Positions 1-11,596 of a DNA stretch of 64,000 nt are shown piece after piece. Position numbers and translations under genes: made by a program. The notes beneath the pieces were generated by a model. It was given only the letters and a program-made list of their open reading frames with translations. It had not been told where the DNA came from and made no database searches. The DNA comes from Mytilus edulis. Taxonomy: Eukaryota > Mollusca > Bivalvia > Mytilida > Mytilidae. Numbering within the stretch: the stretch's first letter is position 1; every line of letters begins with the position of its first letter. The stretch covers positions 16,498,746-16,562,745 of the forward strand of contig NC_092354.1 in assembly GCF_963676685.1 (NCBI RefSeq), in the 5' to 3' direction.

Positions 1-384
1 TCACAATACACATTTTTTTAAGTGTTCAGTTGATTGGACTTCCAACTTCATCAAAAAACTACCTTGACCAAAGAACTCTATAATGAAGCGGGATGAACAA
101 ACGGTCGTACGGACACTCCCCTGTCCCTAGGTGGGGCATAACTCCAATATAGAGAATTGAGGAATACAAAAATAAAATAGAAAACAAGAGAACACAATAC
201 CAGATCATGCTGAATTAAGCAGGGTTTATTAATCGATTTATTTCACTTGACTTGGCGGAGTTTAACCGGTTCGCTCATAATAAACCAGTCCATCTATAGA
301 TAGGGTGTTTTATGATAAACTCGTCAATGAAGTGTCCAGTCATTGTTTTGTAAATTCCTTTGATGACACTGATAGGTGATTAGA

Positions 385-490
385 AATCAGTAATAATTAT
401 AACGGGAATCATCCTTATCACACACATCTTCAAATAGACTGTCCTTATGCAAATTAAAACGTAAGCTCCGCCCGATCAGTTGAAATAACA
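385..490. repeat. About 105-bp segment repeated at 53155-53275
   Basis: The two copies share long identical blocks, including CATCCTTATCACACACAT and TATGCAAATTAAAAC, in the same order and orientation, with only a handful of mismatches. No terminal repeats are visible. It could be a low-copy dispersed repeat; the ATGCAAAT octamer inside is noted but may be chance. Confidence 0.6.
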
Positions 491-1114
491 TTGGTAACAG
501 TTCAAAACCGGCTTGTTTCGGGCTGATGTGCGGGAAAGGCGTTAAGTGGGTTCCTAATGTGTGAAATGAACTTCAAAAGCTTTCAACACAGTATCTACAT
601 TTTACAGGACGATTGCACCTGCCATTTTGGATTTGTTTGAAAATCTTTTTTCTCATGACTGATATTGGTTTTTCTTTGTGATGCTGCATGCAATGCAGAT
701 TTTGCCATGTATGATATTATTCTATAAACATATTATATGGACTTTAAAAAATATTCTAACTGTATACGAAAAAACTTGAAATGATTTTATCTTTTACAGA
801 TCTGAATGATATAGGAAGAGGAAACAAGAAAAAAAATTGATATGAAAAAACATAAAATGGAAAAACAATAATTAAAAAAATTGCAACTTGACTATTTTGT
901 TTGGTTATTTCTTGTAGACATTCTGTCGTCACAATATTTGTTGACTGTCATGAAATAGGTAAACTCTTTCCCGGACTTGCCCAACTCGTTTTTTTAGGGG
1001 GAATACTGCCAAAGAGATGCCCAAGTTTGGATGTATAAATACGTAGACAAGTCTGGTACCGGTCGCAATAAGGAAATCAAATCCGATGATTTGTAGGAAG
1101 AGAAAAGTAGACTA

Positions 1115-1220
1115 TATAAAAAAAAAGACGATGTGGTACATGTACAAGTATGATTGCCAATGAGACGAGACAACTCTCCAAGAGACCATAGTGACACAGA
1201 AATTGACAACTATAGGTCGC
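1115..1220 (-). repeat. Dispersed mussel-type repeat, 3' end, minus orientation
   Basis: Reverse complement of the family whose best full copy is at 8430-8800: it reads GATGTGGTAC, TGATTGCCAATGAGAC, then GACAACTCTCCAAGAGACC. The open frame across it is a by-product of the repeat. Confidence 0.7.
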
Positions 1221-1234
1221 CGTACTGCCATGTT

Positions 1235-1505
1235 TATATAAACCGTTGTGATGTTACACTATCGTTTCAGTTGAGGACGAAGGTTGGTACCTATTAAAAC
1301 ATTTAAAACCACTACATTTGTCCAACACTTAGTCCGAAGTTAGTTGATGTGGTTCATAAGTGTTTCTCGTTTTTATATAGATTAGGCCGTTGGTTTTCCC
1401 ATTTGAATTAGTATTACACTTGTCTAGTCATTATTCGTGCCCTTTATAGCTTGCTGTTCGGTGTGAGCCAAGGTTCCGTGTTGAGGACCGTATATCTAAT
1501 TGATG
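1235..1505 (+). repeat. Dispersed mussel-type repeat, 5' portion
   Basis: Starts GTTGTGATGTTACACTATCG and runs to the GTGAGCCAAGGTTCCGTGTTG block, matching the order of blocks in the copies at 4175 and 8430. Together with the inverted fragment just upstream it suggests two insertions of one family side by side. Confidence 0.6.
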
Positions 1506-2212
1506 GTCCGAGACCACAAATATAGTCCCTAGTGTTGACAGTGGGTTACTTGCCATTAATTTTTATACCCCTTCCAAATTTATTTCTCCATGTTTAATGC
1601 CTCAAATTGCAAGTAGGGGGTGAAATTACACTGTAAAACATTTGGGTCCATAATTTTAAAGGAAAGTAGTGATTTTGTCCAGCTGAAAAAGGTTAAAAAT
1701 TAGCACTTCGGAAGCTGTCAAAAGATTTCAAGACGCCCTAAGCAAACAATTGTCCATATTTTGAGTTGGAGCCGATGAAGTTCTCTATAATTTTGATATA
1801 ATTTGTCCCAAAAGTAATACAACACACTAAAAAAATCATTGAGAAAGCGCAGGTGGGATTTTTTTAATTTTCATTTATGTTCTAAAAGAAATGCACTACG
1901 AAATAATTGTGGTCTCTGACCTGATATGCTCAGAATAGCCATTAAATGTTTGCCACTGGACGTTAACCAACAATAAATCACAATGGCGCTGTAAAGGCTT
2001 TTGCGTTTTAGTCGATATTGTGTCGGTTTTGTCCAACTTTATGGTTTACAAGTTTGTAATGCTTCAACCAATAGTTGTTGTTACATGTAGTTACTGTTTT
2101 GCATTGGTCCTTTTTTATGTTAAGTTAAATGTTAGTGAAATCTGATAGTTTGCCTTTTTTTCGTATGTAGTCAATTTGGTATCCGCGACTTTTATTGACT
2201 TGTTATAAACTA

Positions 2213-3547
2213 CAGGGGCGTAGCTAGAAAGAAACGATGTGGAAGCAATTACTGCCGAGCGGAGCGAGGCTAAAAAAATTTGGGACCCTATTATGCAGCA
2301 AATTTTTTTTCTTTCGGTTTTCGGTCATAGGACGGTTAAAAGAGGAGCTATATGTAGATAAAAATTTATGAATGTAAAACTATTAATAAATCTTCTGAAT
2401 ATAGTAATACATAAACAACACATATTTGTGATACAGAATTTACTCAATATTGTCCAAAATCTGCTCTTCGGGTCTGGGCAGCCAGAAACAAACTTCTCTA
2501 TTACTTTGTCAACATTCACACTGAAATCCCGATGAATATGCAGTAATGCTATGTTAATTTCGTTGTTCATTTTTGATCGTACATTTGTTTTCAATTACAT
2601 ACGTAGTACCGTGACTGATAGATCTCGGGGCCATCATGGCATGGTAGCACTCGCGAGATGTTATAAACCAGCGTACGTGTTCTGCATCGAGCTACCTCCC
2701 AATTGAATTCGTCAAAATTACATGCTAGGTCAGTTTCGTATGTTTCAGACAATACTGAGATTTGTTCGTTTGTGATATTTCCTACTACACGATGAAGCAG
2801 ATACAGCACAAAGAAGCGATTTTCTTATAACTTTACGCGACCCCACTCTCCAGTTGCCTTATCATATCGGGTCTATGAACGCAAAAAATAATGAGACTTT
2901 CCAATACTGTTTTGGCGTGGTTGCAGGGTGATTGGCTCCGGTAGTCTGTCAACCACATCGCCTCGGCATATTTTCAACGATATCGAAGGGATCTGATAAT
3001 TCTAATGCCGATTGGTACATCTCATTCCAACTTGAAACTGATGAACTGTACACTGTAAAATGTGCTCCAAAACTACATATCTTAGACTGAGTATTACAAA
3101 TTCAAAAGTAAAAATCTTCTAAAAGATACAAGTAACCTTCCGATTTTGTCATAATCTCCAAAAAAAACCAATTATTTTGAAACCAAATGTCGTTATTTAA
3201 TGATATGTCTTTCATCAATTAAAAAAAGTGACAACATAGTTGTTTCCTTTAACATTCAATTTATAAATTTAAAATTTTATTTTGCCATTTCTTTTTTTGC
3301 ATGCCGAATCAATGTGCACGCAACTTCGGAGTTACGATCTTTTTTTCATCAACACTTGTAACTAGGTTGTCAAACTAATATCCTGGATAGACGAAAAAGA
3401 CACCAAAACTAAGTCTCCGATTCCGATTGACCAACTCATCTCTGTCTCTTCTGTTTTTTTTTTGTTTTTTTTGTTTTTTGTTTTTTTGTTGTTGTGAAAA
3501 CGACGTGGATGCACGTGCTGTCGTGCCTCCGGGTAGCTACGCCCCTG
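2213..3547 (-). mobile_element. Deleted hAT-superfamily DNA transposon with intact ends
   Basis: The ends are perfect inverted repeats of 14 bp, CAGGGGCGTAGCTA, and the element is flanked by an exact 5-bp duplication AACTA (2208-2212 and 3548-3552). Inside, on the minus strand, is a decayed hAT transposase of the ZMYM1-like/DUF4371 kind (separate entry). At 1335 bp the element is far shorter than an autonomous hAT, so it is internally deleted and would need a transposase supplied elsewhere. A 5-bp duplication is shorter than the usual 8 bp of hAT elements but is reported for the hAT5 group; that placement is inference. Confidence 0.8.
2325..3060 (-). pseudogene. hAT transposase relic (ZMYM1/DUF4371-like), C-terminal parts
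   Basis: Read on the minus strand, 3040-2840 encodes PRRCG-x-QTTGANHPATTPKQYW followed by KVSLFFAFID, the block that in ZMYM1-like hAT proteins precedes the last helices. The frame then breaks with stop codons. At 2809-2591 a frame reads SETYETDLACNFDEFNWEVA, and at 2594-2325 another reads NIALLHIHRDFSVNVDKVIE, the C-terminal dimerisation motif of hAT transposases. The conserved serine-phenylalanine-rich block expected just before that motif is missing, so part of the core has been lost. Frameshifts and stops make it non-functional. The family call rests on motif memory, not on a search. Confidence 0.75.
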
Positions 3548-3599
3548 AACTAGATTCTAGAACCTCCTCATGGTGTTTTGATCATGTGAATACTTGTCC

Positions 3600-4170
3600 A
3601 TTTTTATAACGCTAATTCAATAACCAGTTCAAATATTTCATGATTGAGGACTGTATTTTTGATTATTTGATCATCTGAAATTTTTTTAGTGATTATATTG
3701 GCAAAAATGTGATTATGTGACCACATGATGTAAAAAAACTCAATTTACCTAGGCCCAAGAGTCGGTGTCATTCCATCCCGTTGTGTTATATCTTTTTTGT
3801 CTGTGTAAACGGGTCTATCTTTACTAAGATCGACCTTGTCGATCTTTGGTCCAGTATAAACTGGTAAGATCGATCTTGCTTGTGCAATGTAAACACGAAC
3901 TGGTCTTTTTAAGATCGATTCAAATAAAGATCGATCCAATTTCGTTGCCAGTGTAAACGGTGTCTTAGAGACGTTTTGTTAATCTAAAATCGATTTTACA
4001 TATATCCCTATTGGTCAATAAATTTTTCCAAAATTAAGTTAAAAAAAGGGGAGGTCAGTAAGTCATATATAGCGGTGTCCGTTTTTATATATTAATATAC
4101 ACTAGTCTTGTTTATGTTCATATGTCTTTTGATTGAGTAAAGCCTCTCAATTGACATTTTAAAGTGTCTT
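3600..4170. other. Intergenic with repeat fragments
   Basis: At 3636-3730 is a fragment of the TGATTATTTGAT/ATCACATAATCA family seen whole at 10248-10484. From about 3735 to 3990 the motif AAGATCGATC recurs several times in alternating orientation within text resembling GTGTAAACGG at both sides, probably an old mini-element. No gene is seen. Confidence 0.45.
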
Positions 4171-4174
4171 TCTC

Positions 4175-4600
4175 TGTTGTGATGTTACACTATTGTTTCG
4201 GTTAAGGGTGTAGGTTGATACCTATTAAAACGTTTAAACCGGCTACAATTGTTTGCACCTGTCCTAAGTCTGGAACTCTAATTTTTATAGTTTGTCGTTT
4301 GTTAATGTTGTTCATAAATATTTATCTTTGTCGAGCCTGCTACTTTTGTCGCAGGAAGCTCGACATCGGTATAATGATCCGGTGTCGGCAGCGTTAGCTC
4401 ACTTCTTACAAGCTTTATATTTTAGAATGTGGAAAACCTGGATGCTTCATACTTTGTTTATGGATGCCTCATGTTACGAAGTTTCGTCAGTCGCATGTCC
4501 AATGTCCTTGACCTCATTTTCATGGTTTAGTGACTACTTGAAAAAAGTTGGAGTGTTTGTAATGTTAAATTCTCTCTTATAAAAGTTATAGGATAACTAT
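4175..4600 (+). repeat. Dispersed mussel-type repeat, long copy
   Basis: Begins GTTGTGATGTTACACTATTG, closely matching 1247, and continues through TGCACCTGTCCTAAGTCTGG. It then carries a small inverted pair, TCGAGCCTGC and GCAGGAAGCTCGA (4338-4364). Two overlapping open frames of 60 and 96 codons are contained in it and are not taken as genes. Confidence 0.6.
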
Positions 4601-5113
4601 ATTTTGTATGTGCGTACCTTGCAAGGCCCTCATGACTGTCGGACAGTTTTAACTTTACCTCGACCTCATTTCACGGATCAGCAAGTTCAGTTTTTGTGGT
4701 TAAGTCCATATCTCAGATACTATAAGCAATATGTCTAGTATATTAGGTATATGGAAGGACTATAAGGTGTACATGTCCAACTGGCTGGTGTCATCTAACC
4801 TTCAGTTCAGTGATTATAGTAAAGTTTTTGTGTTTTGTTTAAATAGTTTTCTTGGTTAATGTTAAGTTTATGTCACAGTTGTAATAAAACTTTATATATA
4901 GGACTATCAACATAATATCAATGATAACAAAAAGAAGGCGATACATTACAGCGTGTGCACTCTTGTTTAACATAGATTAGACCATTTTAAATACTGTGAT
5001 TAGGTTAGTATTTAAGTTATATTGTTTGCTACAGTTCCCCTACGGATCCATAGAGGCTTGACTAGTAAAATCCGTAGGGATCAGTACCCAACCATATAAC
5101 TTATATCATTAAA
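4601..5113. other. Intergenic, nothing recognised
   Basis: AT-rich sequence with no open frame, motif or repeat I can name. Confidence 0.5.
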
Positions 5114-5880
5114 CTTGTACCATGTGGCCATCACCCTCTTGTTCAGAGAATAGATCTATTACAGAGCAGCAGATCTGTCCTCCTCACGTCATACGTGCAA
5201 TAGTTGTCCTTGTACCATGTGACCATCACCATCTTGTTCAGAGGACCGATCTAGTACAGAGCAACAGATCTGTCCTCCTCCAGTCATACGTGCAATAGTT
5301 GTCCTTGTACCATGTGATCATCACCGTCTTGTTCAGATGATCTACTAGTATCTAGTACACATCAGCAGATATGTCCTCCTCCCGTCATACGTGCAATATT
5401 TGTTCTTGTACCATTTGACAATCACCATCTTGTTCAGAGGGTCGATCTAGTACAGAGCTGCAGATCTGTTCTTCTTCCGTCATACGTACAATAGTTGTCC
5501 TTGTACCATGTGACCATCAGCGTCTTGTTCAGAGGATCGATCTAGTACACATCAGCAGATCTATCCTCCCGTCATACGTGCAATAGTTGTCCTTGTACCA
5601 TGTGGCCATCACCATCTTGTTCAGAGAATCGATCGATTACAGAGCAGCAGATCTGTCCTCCTCCCGTCATACGTGCAACAGTTGTCCCTGTACCATGTGA
5701 TCATCACCGTCTTGTTCAGAGGATCGATCTAGTACACAGCAGCACATCTGTCCTCCTCCCGTCATACGTACAATAGTTGCCATTGTACCATGTGAGCATT
5801 ACTATCCTGTAAAGAGGATCGATCTAGTACATAGCAGCATATTAATTATTTTCATCCCGTTATGCGTGCAATATTTGTCC
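5114..5880. repeat. 95-bp tandem array, about 8 copies
   Basis: Units start CTTGTACCATGTGACCATCA at 5114, 5209 and 5304, then about every 95 bp, with one insertion of about 6 bp near 5340. Each unit contains TTGTTCAGAGGATCGATCT and ends GTCATACGTGCAATAGTTGT. Copies differ by several percent and the last degenerates after 5800. There is no open frame through it; it is a minisatellite, possibly grown out of a dispersed repeat. Confidence 0.9.
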
Positions 5881-7499
5881 ATGTAAATGTACATTAGATA
5901 CATAACCAATGTACCAACCAATACTTTGACCTATGATGATTTCTCTTTTACAAATTATGACTTAACATGGAGAGTTGTCTAATTGGCACTCATACCACAT
6001 CTTCTTATATCTATCAACCCATCCTTTTCTTATTTTCTAAATAAAAAAAATGTACAACTTGAATATTTGGACTATGCATTGTATTATGTATACAAAATAT
6101 ATGGTATGAAAAAAAAGGGAAATGTGTAATGATTGCAAACTAGACAATTACCTACCAAAGCTCAAATTCAAAGAAGTTGATCTTATCAATTAAAACCAGC
6201 CGTTCAGCCTTTAAAAACAATGAGCGAAAACACTTGTTTTTCATATTGGGACACCTAAATAGACTTTTCGGACTATGCATTATATTTCATGTACAAAATA
6301 TATGATATAGAATTAAAAAGTCAATATTTATTGTTCATGAACAATTGAAAGGTCTTTGCTTTTTTTCTTTTATTGATAGCCTTCTTAGTTCAAAAATATA
6401 TGGTTGCTAAGGAGTTTTATGTTCATAACAAATGACCTTAGGATAAAAATATTACTTCCAGTATCAAAAATGTCATATGTACTATTCATAGTCTTTCAAA
6501 TTAAAAAAATAAGTGATTGCTAAGGACTTGTATGTCGTTGTAAGGGAAAAAAATGTCATTTCCAGTATTAAAAATTTCTTATTTATATTATACATAGCCT
6601 TCTAAGTTCAAAAATATATGGTTGCTAGGGATCTTGACCTCTGACCTTGACCTAATTTTATAGATCTTATTATGCTGAACATTTTTGCAATTCAAATGTG
6701 TTTTCTATCACTAACCTCTTTTGAGTTATAAGCGAAAATAATCATTTCGGACCCGAAAAACAGTTTTCGTGCCCTAGGTTCATAATAGTTGGTCCAATAA
6801 TTTTGAACCCGACATAAAAAAAAAATAGATCTGGACAAGACACACATTTTCTCAGTTATATTTTATCAGCCATCTTTTACGGTTATTGAGTAAATTCGAA
6901 AACATGCCAAGGTCAAAATCTAGGTCATGACCTTGTCAATGACCTTTGACCTTAGATCAGTTTTCTGAGTCACGTAGATTGGTGATCATTGGTGAAGATT
7001 CTAGGTGGCTACAACTTACGATTTCTGAGTTTTAGTGGCCAACCGACATCGGTTAATTTTCGAAGGGCATAACCCTACCAATGAGTCGTTGAATCTTTTC
7101 GATCCATATGGAACGAAGAACCAGGGTCTGTTCCTGAACAAATTCCACCCTTTGTTTTTTTTCTACCTATTATGGTTTCGGAGTTAGAATGATAACAAGG
7201 TTTTTGGTGTTAGGAGAGATAACCCCTATTAAGGAAATGTTACGGGTTCGTGCCCTCACCACAAGATAGCTTTCGGTCAACCGATACTAGATACCTAATA
7301 TCATTTTAACATGTGCGTACTTTTTTTGGGAAATGTCGTTAAAGTTTGGCGGAAAGAATAATAAAAATAATCAGAAGAAATACAGTAAGGTCTTTCCTTA
7401 TAGAAAAAGGTAAGACCTTAATAAGGAGATGTGGAATATTTGCCAATGAGACAACTACAATGTATGATAATATAATCCATCAAAGCTCAAATTAAGTTG
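5881..7499. other. Intergenic with repeat fragments
   Basis: Contains an isolated 3' fragment of the mussel-type repeat at 5960-6010, a lone relative of the 142-bp unit at about 6190-6330, and another minus-oriented 3' fragment at 7425-7450. Between 6330 and 7340 the phrase AAAAATATATGGTTGCTA recurs at about 6393 and 6610, suggesting an old duplicated repeat. No gene is seen. Confidence 0.5.
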
Positions 7500-8170
7500 A
7501 TGTAAGCAATTATAGTCAACAGTACGGCCTTTAAAAAATTTGCGAAAACACAAATATTTTTCATATTGGTACACCGAAATGGACACTTCGAACTATCATT
7601 CATTATATTAAGTGTACAAAATATATGATATTACAGAAAATTAAGAGATGTTGAGAACCAGAAGTACGGCCTATAAGCAATGAGCGAAAACACTTGTTTT
7701 TTTCATATTTGGACACCTAAATGGTCACTTCGGACTATCATACATTATATTAAGTGTACAAAATATATGATATTACAGAAAATTATGAGATGTTGAGAAC
7801 CAGAGGTACGGCATATAAGCAATGAGCGAAAACACTTGTTTTTTTTATATTGGAACACCTAAATGGACACTTCGGACTATCATACATTATATTAAGTGTA
7901 CAAAATATATGATATTACAGAAAATTAAGAGATGTTGAGAACCAGACGTACGGCCTATAAGCAATGAACGAAAACACTTGTTTTTTTTATATTTGGACAC
8001 CTAAATGCAGTTTCAGACTATGCATTACCGGGTACATTAGGTGTACAAAATGTTATGATATAAAATAAGGAAATGTAGAATGATTGCAAACGAGATAATT
8101 ATCCACCAAAGCTCAAATTATCAAAAGTTGATGTAAGCAATTAAAGTCAGCCTTACGGTTTATACACAAT
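7500..8170. repeat. 142-bp tandem array, 4 copies plus partial
   Basis: The mark GAAAACACTTG occurs at 7544 (variant), 7686, 7828 and 7970, an exact 142-bp spacing three times over. Each unit contains GGACACCTAAATGGACACTT, then ATTAAGTGTACAAAATATAT, then GTACGGCCTATAAGCAATGA. Neighbouring copies are nearly identical, which points to recent expansion. Confidence 0.9.
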
Positions 8171-8429
8171 GTAGAAAGGAACTGAACAGAATAAAATGAA
8201 TTAAAACTTAAGATAACCAAATGTAGCTACATTCGCTCCTTTCCATTTACTTCTTTAAAATGATTTGTAAACAACATATGATCAAGTAATAGAAGAAAAG
8301 AAACAATTGGATGATGCTGACGAATTACGGTTTAACGTCCAGTGACAAATATTTATATGCACATGAGAACGACAACACGTTATATGTATTGAACAATTAT
8401 TCCAACTTATTGAGTACTATACATATATT

Positions 8430-8800
8430 CTTATGTTGTATTGTTATACCACTGTCCCAGGTCAGGGGAGGGTTGGGATCCCGCTAACATGTTTAACCCC
8501 AGCCACATTATTTATGTATGTGTCTGTCCCAAATCAGGAGCCTGTAATTCAGTGGTTGTCGTTTGTTTATGTGTTACATATTTGTTTTTCGTTCATTTTT
8601 TTTATATAAATAAGGCTTTTAGTTTTCTCGTTTGAATTGTTTTACATTGTCTTATCGGGGCCTTTTAAAGCTGACTATGTGGTATGGGCTTTGCTCATTG
8701 TTGAAGGCCGTACGGTGACCTATAGTTGTTAATGTCTGTGTCATTATGGTCATTGTGGACATTTGTCTCATTGGCAATCATACCACATCTTCTTTTTTAT
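8430..8800 (+). repeat. Dispersed mussel-type repeat, best full-length copy
   Basis: About 370 bp, running from the TGTTATACCACTGTCCCAGG block, through TCCCAAATCAGGAGCCTGTA and GAAGGCCGTACGGTGACCTA, to GGCAATCATACCACATCTTC. The same order of blocks is seen in truncated form at 1115, 1235, 4175, 5960, 11103, 15180, 16020, 16424, 33655 and 61880. The 64-codon open frame within it is part of the repeat. Confidence 0.8.
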
Positions 8801-9165
8801 ATCTTGTTTTTTGTTTTTTTTTTCATTTTCGGATACCTTAATGTACTCTTCTAAATATTTGGGTGAAAATATTATTATTAATTTTATTGTAAATAACAGG
8901 TGCTCAAAATAGCATTAATGTGTGAAAATCTTTTTTTAAGTAAAAATGACTATTTTTGTGAAGATATTTGAATATGATAAGAAATGTTAATGTCATTTGT
9001 CATATCTTGCAAATAATCAAATGAACTTGTATATGTCAAATATTTCAGATATATGAAGCATTTTGTACCTTGGGCATAATAGTCAATTATTAATATACAT
9101 CCTGTAAGAAAATTGAACTTATTTTGTGGTGACATTTGAAAATAGTTGTACAATGTTACTAAAAG
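8801..9165. other. Intergenic, nothing recognised
   Basis: AT-rich with homopolymer runs; no feature seen. Confidence 0.5.
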
Positions 9166-9368
9166 AGGGACGAAAGATACCAGAGGGACAGTCAAACTCA
9201 TGAATCGAAAATAAACTGACAACGCCATGGCTAAAAATGAAAAGGACAAACATACAAACAATAGTACAAATGACACAACATAGAAAACTAAAGAATAAAC
9301 AACACGAACCCCACCAAAAACTAGGGGTGATCTCAGGTCCTCCAGAAGGGTAAGCATATCCTGCTCCA
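9166..9368 (-). repeat. Dispersed repeat (CCATGGCTAAAAATGAAAA family), minus copy
   Basis: Reads GGGACGAAAGATACCAGAGG, ACTGACAACGCCATGGCTAA and CCAGAAGGGTAAGCAT. Related copies lie at 25030-25140, 40985-41125, 49340-49560, 50370-50580, 57250-57330 and 63535-63735. The 139-codon minus-strand frame across it is hydrophobic only because of its base composition. Confidence 0.75.
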
Positions 9369-9614
9369 CATGTGGCGCCCGTCGTGTTGCTTATGCGATA
9401 ACAAATCCGGTAAGTAGTCTAACTCGGTACTAAGTTTACCCATACAAGAAGTTCTACGCACGTTCACAAATCTTGGAATTCGACCATAATTTATATTAAT
9501 ATATAATTAATTATATATTAATCCGTCTCCTTGAAAATTATTGTAATATTAAGGTACCTGTATTTTGCAGTACATAATATGTTCTTAAATTTTGGTACAG
9601 AAATAATGACAGGA

Positions 9615-9945
9615 GTCCCTTTGCGCCAATTATTGTTATTCAGGGTTATCTTTTGCGCCAATTTTTTTTTCTCAAATGTATCAATTGCATTGAGGTAAGC
9701 CGTTTGATGTTTTAGATGGCCATTAATTGTGGAGAACCCATACAGTAGCAGTAAGATGCAGATATTAAATAAAAAATAAAAGCCTGATGAAGGAGGAGGA
9801 AAGTCATTTCTCTTTTATTTGGCGCAATAGTATTTCTATTTTTGGCGCAAATTATGCTATGTAACTTCAAAACAGGTGGCGCAAACGTACCATAGGAGAA
9901 AAAAAGTTGCGGCGCAAAAGGATGCATTTTTTGGCGCAAACGGAT
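9615..9945. mobile_element. GCGCC-rich mini-element, probably Mutator-like
   Basis: TTTGCGCCAA occurs twice at the left end (9619-9663) and five times in inverse form (GGCGCAAA or near) from 9820 to 9945. This is the same clustered subterminal motif seen in the FLYWCH-bearing element at 16710-17671, so it is probably a non-autonomous relative of about 330 bp. I could not find a convincing target duplication, so the edges are approximate. Confidence 0.55.
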
Positions 9946-10247
9946 TTTTTTCGAAATAATACAAACAGTGACCACAATGTTTCATGTTTGAAAATAATAA
10001 CTTTAGGGGATGTGAAATATATAGACAACCTTTCAAAATGCTGAAAATGTAATAAAAAAATCTGTAGTTCTTACATTTCAAGTACAGTCAACTTAAGTAC
10101 TGTAAAATACAGGTACTTACAATAATTTTAAAGTAACAAAATAGTACTGAATATTAAAAGTAGATTTCCATTACTTATGATTTTTAGTACAGAAATAGTA
10201 CATAAAAAAATGCATAAGTAGCTGAGTACCAATAAAAGAAGTCGTAC

Positions 10248-10484
10248 ACATGTGAGGTCCCTCATGGGGGGGTCCTAGTAATCACATAATCACCATTTTT
10301 TTGCCAATATAATCACATAATCATTAAATATTTGCTTATCTTTAGTAACCAAATAATCATAAACTAAAAATACAGTCCTAGGTAATCAAATAATCATGAA
10401 ATATTTGGCTTAATAATCAAATAATCATTAAAAAAACGGCCAAGTAATCACATAATCAAAAACCCCATGAGGGCCCTCACATGT
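10248..10484. mobile_element. Inverted-repeat MITE with ATCACATAATC motifs
   Basis: The ends read ACATGTGAGGTCCCTCATGG and, inverted on the right, CCATGAGGGCCCTCACATGT: one mismatch in 20. Inside, TAATCACATAATCA and AAATAATCAT recur six or more times. Because ACATGT is self-complementary it may be either part of the repeat or the target duplication. Partial relatives are at 3636-3730 and 18135-18290. Confidence 0.75.
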
Positions 10485-10799
10485 TAGAAAATCTTGGCAT
10501 TCTACCATATGATATCTGAAGGGAGAGGGGTGTTGCAGAAAGATTTTAAAAGATTAGATTTAAAAAATAAATAACCTTTCATTTTAGAATGGAAATAAAT
10601 TATATTCTGCAAAACAAAAAGCAGGAAATAATTTTGTGCGAAAGTACAAAATACATCTCTGAAAAGTGGGGATCAGCATGTGTAGCAACATATAAAAATG
10701 AATAGTCAATCCGAAAAAAAGCCTGTTTTTGTATTGTTTGTATACAACTTGAAACAATAAAATATAAATGACTGTACACAATGTAGTACATAGAAATAA

Positions 10800-11098
10800 T
10801 TAACGTTGGATGTAACGCGTCGTCTGATTGGCTGACGTTAATTTGTTATGAGTCCATAGACATAATTTAGTCATGTGACCGTGACGTCATCAACGCTTTT
10901 TCATGGTTTTCTACGGTTTAAAATGGAAATTAGAATTAAATTATAAGAAATGACTGTAATATTTTTTCTGTCTATTCGAAATAACATAAAAAAATGTGGT
11001 GCATACTGTTAAATAACCCGCTACGCGCGTTATTCAGTGTGCACCACATTTTTTATGTTATTTCTTCATAGACAGAAAAAATATTACAGTCATTAATT
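10800..11098 (+). mobile_element. Foldback element with long hairpin, family E
   Basis: The left part reads TGTAACGCGTCGTCTGATTG and GTGACGTCATCAACG. From 10945 to 11095 the sequence is an almost perfect hairpin: AAATGACTGTAATATTTTTT at the left pairs with AAAAAATATTACAGTCATT at the right, and ATGTGGTGCATACTG pairs with CAGTGTGCACCACAT around a short loop that contains CGCTACGCGCG. Other copies: 18312-18605, 20180-20290 (partial), 39053-39303 (inverted) and 47933-48203 (diverged, inverted). Confidence 0.8.
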
Positions 11099-11102
11099 AA
11101 AT

Positions 11103-11270
11103 ATATAAAAGAAGATGTTGTATGATTGCCAATGATAAAACTCGGCAAGAGACCAAATGACACAGACATCATCAACTTAAGTTCACCGTACGGCCTTCAA
11201 CAGTGATCAAAACCCATACCGCATATAAAGTCAGCTATAAAAGGCCCCGAAATGACAGTGTAAAACAATA
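11103..11270 (-). repeat. Dispersed mussel-type repeat, minus copy
   Basis: Reads GATGTTGTATGATTGCCAAT, then GTACGGCCTTCAACAGTGAT, then AAGGCCCCGAAATGACA, the reverse of the 8430 copy with its 5' half missing. Confidence 0.75.
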
Positions 11271-11596
11271 CAAAATGTAGTACATAGAAAGCCTACTTGG
11301 AGTACTGAGGATCAAATGAACCAGTTTGGTTTTTATTATCTGTCATTTATAGATGATTTGTCTTTATCATTAGGCAGCAACCATTACAATTACGCTTATT
11401 TTGTAAAATTCTAATTCCAAAGATTTTACTGGTATTGTTTTACTGTAATTATATGATTTCATTCTTTCTGTACGCCATTAAATTCTATATTCAGTCGAGC
11501 TTAATTATTTATTTTTCAGCAACGAGTACCTACAAATTATACGTACATGTACCTGTTTTTAACATTTTTTGCCCATTATTCTCTATTCTGTAGACC

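Larger units (their letters stand above)
1..2207. other. Intergenic, AT-rich, repeat fragments only
   Basis: No gene is supported here; the open frames are short and lack splice context or family likeness. The stretch holds a segment at about 385-490 that recurs near 53155, and two pieces of the dispersed family ending in the GGCAATCATACCACATC motif. The rest, including 500-1110 and 1510-2200, shows nothing I can name. Confidence 0.6.

Noticed and set aside
2213-3547. A host ZMYM1-like gene
   Set aside because: It lies between perfect transposon ends with a target duplication and is broken by stops, so it is a transposon relic.
5114-5880. CRISPR-like repeat-spacer pattern
   Set aside because: Units are contiguous 95-bp repeats without unique spacers, and the organism is an animal.
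8950-9369. Hydrophobic 139-codon minus-strand frame suggesting a membrane protein
   Set aside because: It overlaps a dispersed repeat present seven times in the window; the hydrophobicity comes from T-rich codons.
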